Shown: in pieces, positions 15,401 to 20,127 of the stretch | Numbering within the stretch: the stretch's first letter is position 1 | Layout of the letters: each line of letters begins with the position of its first letter | NCBI GenBank assembly: GCA_964356295.1 | Contig: CAYHHE010000053.1 | Location: 1 to 20,127, forward strand | Length of the DNA stretch: 20,127 nt | Direction of reading: 5' to 3' | DNA from: CAVQGZ01 sp964356295 | GTDB lineage: Bacteria; Actinomycetota; Actinomycetes; Jiangellales; Jiangellaceae | Position numbers and translations under genes: made by a program | Notes under the pieces: model-generated | Databases searched by the model: none | Seen by the model: only the letters and a program-made list of their open reading frames with translations | Told to the model about the DNA's origin: nothing

Positions 15401-17357
15401 CTACGCCACAGCCCGGGGTACCTCCACGCCGTACCGCGTTCAGGTCTATGGGGAGGCGTTCTGGGACCTGGTAGTCCCCCATCTGGTGGTTCCAGCCAAG
15501 CGGGCGGTGGTCAAGGCCCGGACTGCCCAGGCGCGCACCTCGGACGGAATCAACGGGGAGTTGATGCTGCGGCGCATGAGCGACATCGTGCGCGACGACC
15601 CGGCGCTGCGGCAACAGACGCGACGGCGGCTGCGTGAGTCCGGGCGGCTGGGGGTGAAAGCCACCTTCGCCCATCTGAGCCGGCTGACGGGTCACGACGT
15701 GCGCAGCTATTCGCCGCCTCTCGGGTCCGACGGCGCCTACATGCCGCTCGGGCGGGCCGCTTCGGCCTACCTCGATGCCTTCGGAGGCGACGAGGACTGG
15801 CTGTACGCGCGGCAGAACTGGACGATGATCTTGGCGATCGAGGATGACGGCGTCGAGGAGATGTTCGACATCACTGTCGAGGGCCTTCACACCTTCCTGG
15901 CCAATGGGCTGGTGGTGCACAACTGCATCTACCAGGAGCAGGTGATGGCGATCGCCCAGCAGCTGGCCGGCTACTCGCTGGGCAGCGCGGATCTGCTACG
16001 CCGCGCTATGGGCAAGAAGAAGAAGGAGATCCTCGACAAGGAGTACCTCCCCTTCGCCGCGGGGATGCGGGCCAACGGCTACTCCGACGAGTCGATCAAG
16101 GCGCTGTGGGACATCCTCGTCCCGTTCTCCGACTACGCCTTCAACAAGGCGCACACGGCCGGGTACGGGCTGGTGTCGTACTGGACGGCCTACCTCAAGG
16201 CGAACTTCCCGGCCGAGTACATGGCCGCCCTGCTCACCAGCATCCGGGACGACAAGGACAAGTCCGCGCTGTACCTCAACGAGTGCCGCCGGATGGGCAT
16301 CAAGGTGCTGCCGCCAGACGCGAACGAGTCGCACGGCGACTTCACCCCGGTGGGCACCGACATCCGGTTCGGGCTGACCGCCATCCGAAACGTCGGGTCC
16401 AACGTCGTCGACGCGATCATCGGCGCTCGGTCCGAGCACGGCCGGTTCGGCGACTTCGGCGACTTCATGGACGCCGTCCCCGCCGTCGTGTGCAACAAGC
16501 GGGTGGTCGAGTCATTGATCAAGGCCGGCGCCTTCGACTCCTTCGGCTACTCGCGCCGCTCGCTGCTCGCTGTCCACGAGGACGTGGTCGAGGCGGTCAG
16601 CCAGCGCAAGCGCAACGAGGCCATCGGCCAGTTCGACCTGTTCGCCGGGGCGGCAGCCGGTGCCGACCCGAGCGCGGCGAGCATCGAGCTCACCGTGGTG
16701 GATCTGCCGGAGTGGGAGAAGTCGGTGCGGCTCGGCTACGAGCGGGAGATGCTCGGGCTCTACGTCTCCGACCATCCGCTGATGGGGCTGGAACCGCTGC
16801 TGGCCACCCTCACCGACCGGGCGATCGCGGGCCTGGTGGACGAGACCGCCGTCCCCTCCGGCAGCGTGGTCACCATCGCCGGTCTGGCCAGCGCCGTCCA
16901 GCGTCGGCTCACCCGCCGGGGCGACACCTGGGCGGTGGTCACCCTGGAGGACCTCGAGGGCAGCGTGGACGTCGTCGTCTTCCCTGCCCTGTACGCCACC
17001 GTGGGCGCACGGCTGGCTCCGGACGCTGTGCTCGTCGTCAAGGGCAGGGTCGACCGTCGGGACGAGGGCCTGCAGGTCATCGCCTCGCAGGTGAACGAGC
17101 CCGACCTGTCTCAGGCCCAGCTGGGCCCGGTCGTGCTGTCCGTGCCCGCGGTGCGCTGCACCCCACCCCTGGTCGGCCAGCTGCGTGAGGTGCTGGCCAG
17201 CCACCCGGGCACCACCGAGGTGCACCTTCGCCTGGAGGGGCGCGGGCGGACCACGGTGATGCGGCTCGACGACGGGTACCGGGTGTTGGCCTCGCCGGCG
17301 CTCATGGGAGACCTCAAGGCACTGCTGGGTCCGGGATGCCTGGTCACGGGGCAGTGA
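12441..17357 (+). CDS. dnaE: DNA polymerase III alpha subunit DnaE with an in-frame intein
   Basis: The replicative C-family DNA polymerase. The precursor is 1638 residues; removing the 462-residue intein (700-1161) leaves 1176, normal for DnaE1. The N-terminal PHP domain shows FVHLHCHTEYSMLDGAA and LAITDHGNMFGSYDFY. The polymerase palm contains GRGSAAGS, the acidic PDIDIDFD (411-418) and MDFLGLRNLT with Asp576. After the intein the frame continues CIYQEQVMAIAQQLAGYSLG, RRAMGKKKKE and DYAFNKAHTAGYGLVSYWTA. The C-terminal part has tandem helix-hairpin-helix motifs and an OB fold (VTIAGLASAVQRRLTRRG). The intein interrupts the conserved Y/H-G-L/I-x-Y-Q-E-Q block, so protein splicing is needed for activity. 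Start GTG 12441 has GGAGGAGG upstream; the open frame begins 10 codons earlier. The stop overlaps the next start (GTGA). Confidence 0.97.
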   Translation: MSGPEFVHLHCHTEYSMLDGAARVPELLDECQRLGMDSLAITDHGNMFGSYDFYVQARKRGIRPIIGVEAYLTPRTSRFDRTRVQWNAGGEDDVSGGGAFTHLTLLAQTTAGMHNLFRLSSLASIEGFFYKPRMDLELLSRYSDGIIAFTGCPSGEVQTWLRIGRYGEALKAAATLRDIFGQDNLYVELMDHGLPIETRVKGDLLRLARDLGLPLVATNDLHYTRAEDAAAHEALLCVQSGSTLADPKRFKFDASTFYLQSPAQMHELFADVPEACQNTLAVAERCHVEFAEGADLMPRFEVPAGETEATWLAKEVDRGLHRRFGATVPDQARAQAAYETSVVTSMGFPGYFLVVSDFIRWAKEQGIRVGPGRGSAAGSIVAYALGITDLNPLEHGLLFERFLNPERVSKPDIDIDFDERRRGDVIAYVTDKYGAERVAQIVTFGTIKAKQAIKDSARVLGYPYALGDKITKAYPASIMGKDVPLSGVFDGGHERYAEAAEFRALYDSDPDVARVVDIAKGLENLKRQWGVHAAGVIMSREPLIDLVPIMRREQDGAIITQFDNSSCDALGLLKMDFLGLRNLTVLDDALANVRVNRGTEVVLETLALDDPATYELLARGDTLGVFQLDGAPMRALLRAMKPDSFADISAVLALYRPGPMGANSHTNYALRKNGLQPITPIHPELEQALEPILGETHGLCVTGDTLVWDATTGQRVRIDSIGSRVADGAFRTFGVAKDGTVCAADVTHWIPTGAKRVLRVATASGHTVRLSEDHPVLTPSGWRKAGELMAGVDRLAVPKTPHDAEQPDRGLTVDQARLLGYLVGDGYLTLYQNSLISGSPELLADAAERVRRAFPDCHPVLRQRGTEVRGDGHRRWADRLDLMASPPGIGRGRGAKGGRYDRLSLNVWLRDLGFARRTTAAHKFVPDAVFRADRATILQFLAGLWDTDGHVGPEVAFLTTISSRLANDVQALLGRLGILARVRADAPYATARGTSTPYRVQVYGEAFWDLVVPHLVVPAKRAVVKARTAQARTSDGINGELMLRRMSDIVRDDPALRQQTRRRLRESGRLGVKATFAHLSRLTGHDVRSYSPPLGSDGAYMPLGRAASAYLDAFGGDEDWLYARQNWTMILAIEDDGVEEMFDITVEGLHTFLANGLVVHNCIYQEQVMAIAQQLAGYSLGSADLLRRAMGKKKKEILDKEYLPFAAGMRANGYSDESIKALWDILVPFSDYAFNKAHTAGYGLVSYWTAYLKANFPAEYMAALLTSIRDDKDKSALYLNECRRMGIKVLPPDANESHGDFTPVGTDIRFGLTAIRNVGSNVVDAIIGARSEHGRFGDFGDFMDAVPAVVCNKRVVESLIKAGAFDSFGYSRRSLLAVHEDVVEAVSQRKRNEAIGQFDLFAGAAAGADPSAASIELTVVDLPEWEKSVRLGYEREMLGLYVSDHPLMGLEPLLATLTDRAIAGLVDETAVPSGSVVTIAGLASAVQRRLTRRGDTWAVVTLEDLEGSVDVVVFPALYATVGARLAPDAVLVVKGRVDRRDEGLQVIASQVNEPDLSQAQLGPVVLSVPAVRCTPPLVGQLREVLASHPGTTEVHLRLEGRGRTTVMRLDDGYRVLASPALMGDLKALLGPGCLVTGQ
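14538..15923 (+). mobile_element. DnaE intein with LAGLIDADG homing endonuclease
   Basis: A 462-residue intein between ETHGL and CIYQEQVM. Splicing motifs, in intein numbering: Block A CVTGDTLVWD (Cys1); Block B TVRLSEDHPVLTPSGW with His75 (the usual Thr of TxxH is Ser72); Block F EMFDITVEGLHTF; Block G ANGLVVHN ending in His461-Asn462, with Cys as the +1 extein residue. Endonuclease motifs: DOD1 LLGYLVGDGYL (119-129, Asp126), Block D HKFVPD (Lys224), DOD2 FLAGLWDTDGHV (241-252, Asp249), Block H LLGRLGI. All are intact, so both splicing and homing look functional. Between Block H and Block F lies an extra 120-residue helical, Arg-rich stretch (about 305-425), possibly for DNA recognition. TTG leucine codons are noticeably more frequent here than in the surrounding dnaE, hinting at a different origin. 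Confidence 0.96.
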
Positions 17358-17848
17358 GGCGGCACCTGCTTCGCGATCTTGTCCTGCTGCACCTGGGCTG
17401 CGCCGTGGTCGTCGGCGTGGCGTGGTGGGCGCTGGCGCCGCGGCTGACCTACACGGTGATCGACGGACAGGCTTTCCCGCTGGACCAGACCGTGCTGCCG
17501 CGCGTCTTCGGCGGGGACGCGGCCTTCGTGCTGCTGGCCGCCGCCGCCGGGCTGGTGTGCGCCGGGGTGCTGCTGCTGCGTGGCCACCGTGGGGCGGCGG
17601 TGCCGGTCGGGCTCGCCGTGGGCGGGATGCTGGGCGCCGCCGCGGCCTGGGGCCTGGCCGTGCTGCTCGGCCCCGGCCGGCTCGACACGCTGGCCACCGA
17701 GGTCGGCGACGGAGACGTGCAGGCCGGCCCTGAGCTCAACGCCTACGCGGCCCTGCTCACCTGGCCGATCGTGGCAGTGGCGCTGGTGCTGGTGGTCGGG
17801 CTGCTCAGCGCCCCGGAGCCGCGATCCGCGCCGTCGTCGCCCCCGTGA
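17354..17848 (+). CDS. Small four-helix membrane protein of unknown function
   Basis: A 164-residue protein starting at the GTG that overlaps the dnaE stop (GTGA, 17354-17357), so it is translationally coupled to dnaE. Four hydrophobic segments are visible, at about residues 9-27, 55-75, 83-105 and 131-153. A short loop containing PRLTYTVIDGQAFPLDQTV follows the first helix, and a second hydrophilic loop (about 110-130) separates the last two. The C-terminus is a short Pro/Ser tail. The pattern resembles actinobacterial DUF2567-type membrane proteins, but I cannot confirm that without a search. No catalytic motif is seen. Its 3' end overlaps the 3' end of the convergent ybaK gene by 44 bases. 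Confidence 0.75.
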   Translation: MRRHLLRDLVLLHLGCAVVVGVAWWALAPRLTYTVIDGQAFPLDQTVLPRVFGGDAAFVLLAAAAGLVCAGVLLLRGHRGAAVPVGLAVGGMLGAAAAWGLAVLLGPGRLDTLATEVGDGDVQAGPELNAYAALLTWPIVAVALVLVVGLLSAPEPRSAPSSPP

Positions 17849-18302
17849 GGCGGACCAGGTCCTGCGTCGCCAGGCCGACGTCCAGCCCCCGCCGCCCACC
17901 GGAGACGTAGACGCGGCCCTGATCGGCCGCACTGGCGTCGACCACGGTCGGCAACCGCTTGCGCTGCCCCAACGGGCTGATCCCACCCACCACGTAGCCG
18001 GTGGAGCGCTGCGCGTCCTCCGGTCGCGCCAGGGCGGCGCGTCTCCCACCGACTGCGGCGGCGAGTGCCTTGAGGTCCAGCGACGAGGTGACCGGGACGA
18101 CGGCCACCACCAGCTCGCCGTCCACCCGCGCCAGCAGCGTCTTGAACACCTGCGCCGGGTCCAGCCCGAGCGCCTGCGCCGCCTCCAAGCCGTAGGACGG
18201 ATGCGCGGGATCGTGGTCGTAGGGATGCTCGGTGAAGGCCACCCCGGCCTCGCTCAGGGTTCGCAGCGCTGGAGTCGAGCGTCCCGACGCCCGCTTGGCC
18301 AC
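17805..18302 (-). CDS. ybaK: YbaK/EbsC-family Cys-tRNA(Pro) deacylase
   Basis: A 165-residue trans-editing enzyme that hydrolyses Cys-tRNA-Pro mischarged by ProRS. Starting from the GTG at 18302, the sequence runs VAKRASGRSTPALRTLSEAG, then the substrate-binding strand FTEHPYDHD, EAAQALGLDPAQVFKTLLA with the conserved catalytic-site Lys54, LVVAVVPVTSSLDLKALAAA, and GYVVGGISPLGQRKRLPTVV, the signature of the family. RVYVSGGRRGLDVGLATQDL follows. Length and motifs fit the YbaK rather than the ProX subgroup. A longer open frame extends upstream to 18671, but that overlaps the preceding LON-domain gene. The 20-base gap after that gene and the shared strand suggest one operon. The Shine-Dalgarno is weak (GGGCAGG). 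Confidence 0.93.
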   Translation of the reverse strand: MAKRASGRSTPALRTLSEAGVAFTEHPYDHDPAHPSYGLEAAQALGLDPAQVFKTLLARVDGELVVAVVPVTSSLDLKALAAAVGGRRAALARPEDAQRSTGYVVGGISPLGQRKRLPTVVDASAADQGRVYVSGGRRGLDVGLATQDLVRLTGATTARIAAPGR

Positions 18303-18322
18303 GACCTGCCCGTCCCGTCCGC

Positions 18323-19012
18323 TCAGTTCGGGTTGACCGATGCTCGCAGCAGGTCGGTCGCCGGCACAGCCTCCAAGAGCCGGACGAGGGCGTGCTCGCG
18401 GGCGAGCACGTCGCAGAGCCGGGCCAGCCGCTGTGCTGTCGTGGGCGTGGCCAGCAGTCGCTGCCGGTCCGGCAGGTCGAGCACCATCGCCGCCGACACC
18501 AGGTACGACAGCACGGTCGGGTCCTCGGGCAGGGACGGGCCGTCGGTCTGGGTGGTGTCGCTGGGCACCGGCTCGGCGCCCATCACCTGCTGGTAGCGAC
18601 CGAACTGGTGCCGGACCCGCTCCGCCAGCGCAGCGGTCTGCTCGGCCGGCCCGGCGTCCTCGGGCAGCCACTCCACCTCGCCGCGCAGGTAGGGCAGGGT
18701 GTCGTCCACGGCGTGCAGCCGGAAGCGCCGCGACCCGGCGCTGAGGATGTCGAACCGTCCGTCCGGGTAGGGCGTCACCCGGCGCAGCACCGCGGTCGTG
18801 CCGATCTCGTGAAGCGTCCGTACCGAGGCGGCACCCACCTCATGGCCGGCCCGGATCGCGACCACCCCGAACGACCGGTCGATCTCGTCGGTGCCCTCCT
18901 GCAGGTCCGCGACCAGACGGCGGTACCGGTCCTCGAAGATGTGCAGCGGCAGCGCCAGGCCCGGGAACAGCACGCTGCCCAGCGGGAACAGCGGGATCAC
19001 GGTCCGGGCCAC
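18323..19012 (-). CDS. LON substrate-binding-domain protein (no protease domain)
   Basis: A 229-residue protein made of an isolated Lon N-terminal (LON_substr_bdg, PF02190) domain. From the GTG at 19012: VARTVIPLFPLGSVLFPGLALPLHIFEDRYRRL, then GVVAIRAGHEVG, VRTLHEIGTTAVLRRVTPYPDGRFDILSAGSRRFRL and a helical C-terminal half ending LLEAVPATDLLRASVNPN. There is no AAA+ or Ser-Lys protease part, so this is not Lon itself; such stand-alone proteins are widespread in Actinobacteria and their role is undefined. The open frame extends to 19075, but the chosen start gives the conserved N-terminus. TAACCT at 19025-19020 stands seven bases before the GTG, so a leaderless message is likely. It is the first gene of a probable two-gene operon with ybaK and is divergent from the SPFH gene. 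Confidence 0.92.
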   Translation of the reverse strand: MARTVIPLFPLGSVLFPGLALPLHIFEDRYRRLVADLQEGTDEIDRSFGVVAIRAGHEVGAASVRTLHEIGTTAVLRRVTPYPDGRFDILSAGSRRFRLHAVDDTLPYLRGEVEWLPEDAGPAEQTAALAERVRHQFGRYQQVMGAEPVPSDTTQTDGPSLPEDPTVLSYLVSAAMVLDLPDRQRLLATPTTAQRLARLCDVLAREHALVRLLEAVPATDLLRASVNPN

Positions 19013-19019
19013 GACGTGC

Positions 19020-19025
19020 AGGTTA
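19020..19025 (-). promoter_or_regulatory. Candidate -10 of a leaderless LON-ybaK transcript
   Basis: TAACCT read 19025 down to 19020 on the minus strand, with seven bases to the GTG at 19012 and no Shine-Dalgarno. No convincing -35 is seen. Confidence 0.4.
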
Positions 19026-19146
19026 GGGCCATCGTCACGGCACGGCTCGCCGGAGGCGCCCCGAGGCGGGTGCATGGACCGCTCGGCGACTTCGCGGGTC
19101 GTCCCAGCAGCCTGCGGGAGCTCGCCGAGGACGGCGTGGACAGCTC

Positions 19147-19162
19147 AGGGCCCTCTGGCCCT
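19147..19162 (+). other. Small hairpin in the LON/SPFH divergent intergenic region
   Basis: AGGGCC-CTCT-GGCCCT, a 6-bp perfect stem, in the 212-base gap between two divergent genes. It lies in the presumed 5' region of the SPFH gene, 63 bases before its ATG. The role is unknown; I see no other gene or clear promoter in 19026-19224. Confidence 0.3.
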
Positions 19163-19224
19163 CGTGTGAGGAGGATCAGTGTTCCAGCATTGAGGGGAGA
19201 CCTGTCCTGCGAAGGAGGTTAGGT

Positions 19225-20076
19225 ATGAGTACGACACAGATCATCGTCCTCGTGGTCGTCCTGGTGGTGCTGGTGGCTCTGCTCGCGCTCGCGATCAAGG
19301 TCGTCAAGCAGTACGAGCGCGGCGTGGTGCTGCGGTTCGGGCGTCTGCAGGCAGTACGGGAACCCGGCTTGCGGTTCATCATCCCGTTCGTCGATGTGAT
19401 GCACCCGGTGTCGCTGCGAGTCGTGACGATGCCGATCCAGTCGCAGGGGATCATCACCCGCGACAACGTCAGCGTCGACATCTCCGCCGTTGCCTACTAC
19501 CGGGTGGTCGACGCGGTGAAGTCGGTCATCGCGATCGAGAACGTCGTGGCCGCCATCGACCAGATCGCCCAGACCACGCTGCGCAAGGTGGTCGGCCAGC
19601 ACACGCTGGACGAGACCCTGGCCGAGACCGACCGCATCAACATGGACATCCGCCGGATCCTCGACATCACCACCTTGGAGTGGGGCGTCGAGGTGACACT
19701 GGTGGAGCTCAAGGACATCCAGCTGCCCGACACGATGAAGCGGGCGATGGCCAAGCAGGCCGAGGCCGAGCGCGAGAAGCGCGCGAAGATCATCAACGCC
19801 GAGGGCGAGTCCCTGGCCGCCGCGGCACTGGGGGAGGCATCGGACACGATGATCGCCCACCCGCTGGCCCTTCAGCTCCGTAACCTGCAGAGCCTGGTCG
19901 AGATCGGCGTGGACAAGAACACCACCGTGGTGTTCCCCTCGCCGATCATGACCACCATCGCCGAGCTCAGTGCGTTCATCGCCGGCGAGTCGGCGGCCGC
20001 GGCGGTCCGCACGCCACCGGCCGCAGACAGTCCGGTCATGGCCGCTGCGCCCCCGACCACGCAGGCCGCTGCCTAG
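19225..20076 (+). CDS. SPFH/Band-7 (slipin/stomatin-like) membrane protein
   Basis: A 283-residue stomatin-family protein. An N-terminal hydrophobic segment (residues 5-25, IIVLVVVLVVLVALLALAI) anchors it in the membrane. The SPFH core follows: VKQYERGVVLRFGRLQAVRE, GLRFIIPFVDVMHPVSLRV, SVDISAVAYYRVVDAVKSV and LRKVVGQHTLDETLAETDRI. Then come the strand and coiled coil LKDIQLPDTMKRAMAKQAEA and EREKRAKIINAEGESLAAA. Members oligomerise into membrane scaffolds linked to microdomains and quality control, often with an NfeD partner; none is visible in this window, though the gene is near its edge. The C-terminal 40 residues are an Ala/Pro tail. The ATG at 19225 has a near-consensus AAGGAGG at 19212-19218. 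The stop is TAG at 20074-20076. Confidence 0.95.
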   Translation: MSTTQIIVLVVVLVVLVALLALAIKVVKQYERGVVLRFGRLQAVREPGLRFIIPFVDVMHPVSLRVVTMPIQSQGIITRDNVSVDISAVAYYRVVDAVKSVIAIENVVAAIDQIAQTTLRKVVGQHTLDETLAETDRINMDIRRILDITTLEWGVEVTLVELKDIQLPDTMKRAMAKQAEAEREKRAKIINAEGESLAAAALGEASDTMIAHPLALQLRNLQSLVEIGVDKNTTVVFPSPIMTTIAELSAFIAGESAAAAVRTPPAADSPVMAAAPPTTQAAA

Positions 20077-20087
20077 CCCCAATACCG

Positions 20088-20121
20088 TTAAGTTAGAGTC
20101 ACACGGGTGTAGTTTGGGGTC
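20088..20121 (+). promoter_or_regulatory. Candidate promoter of the next gene at the window edge
   Basis: TTAAGT (20088-20093) and TAGTTT (20110-20115) are 16 bases apart, with an ATG at 20122 six bases after the -10. This AT-richer patch looks like a promoter feeding a leaderless gene that starts at 20122, but only two codons are inside the window, so the gene itself cannot be assessed. Confidence 0.45.
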
Positions 20122-20127
20122 ATGCCG

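Noticed and set aside
12438..15920. Long minus-strand open frame opposite dnaE
   Set aside because: It is a shadow of dnaE and its intein with biased composition and no recognisable domain.

Overview
The window comes from a very GC-rich actinobacterium. Evidence is the strong G/C bias at third codon positions, frequent GTG starts, the ftsZ-pgeF-yggS-sepF-yggT-divIVA order of the actinobacterial division cluster, a TipA-type MerR regulator, and several genes that appear to be leaderless. A Micrococcales relative is my guess from overall flavour, not something I can prove here.

Layout. 1-3818 (+): the 3' end of ftsZ, then pgeF, yggS, sepF, yggT and divIVA. These are the tail of the division and cell-wall cluster. 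3819-7430 (-): ileS, encoding a type 2 isoleucyl-tRNA synthetase, on the opposite strand to its neighbours. It is preceded by a complete translational T-box riboswitch with an AUC specifier and a Shine-Dalgarno sequestrator. 7430-8586: non-coding and decayed DNA holding short microrepeats, a two-block array of 31-bp tandem repeats with hairpins, and a broken gene for a zincin-like metallopeptidase-family protein. 8587-10528 (+): traR/dksA-like, lspA and rluD, tightly packed. 10556-12288 (+): an aldo/keto reductase, then a TipA-like MerR regulator with a MerR-type promoter/operator and an internal translation start. 12441-17357 (+): dnaE (replicative DNA polymerase III alpha) interrupted by a 462-residue LAGLIDADG intein with all splicing blocks visible. 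17354-17848 (+): a small membrane protein overlapping the dnaE stop. 17805-19012 (-): a LON-domain protein and a YbaK-type deacylase in one operon. 19225-20076 (+): an SPFH/slipin membrane protein. A candidate promoter for the next gene lies at the right edge.

How the genes fit together. FtsZ, SepF, YggT and DivIVA act in Z-ring assembly, membrane tethering and polar growth. PgeF and YggS are conserved passengers of that cluster. LspA matures lipoproteins, RluD modifies 23S rRNA, and IleRS and YbaK supply and proofread aminoacyl-tRNA. DnaE replicates the chromosome.

The most notable items are the intact mobile intein in DnaE, the legible T-box switch, the swapped GXHH signature in IleRS that is linked to mupirocin hyper-resistance, the two-product TipA-like regulator with its own leaderless operator-promoter, the repeat array beside a doubly inactivated gene, and a PgeF homologue lacking its first metal-ligand histidine. 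No clearly new multi-gene system (defence island, BGC, phage) is visible.
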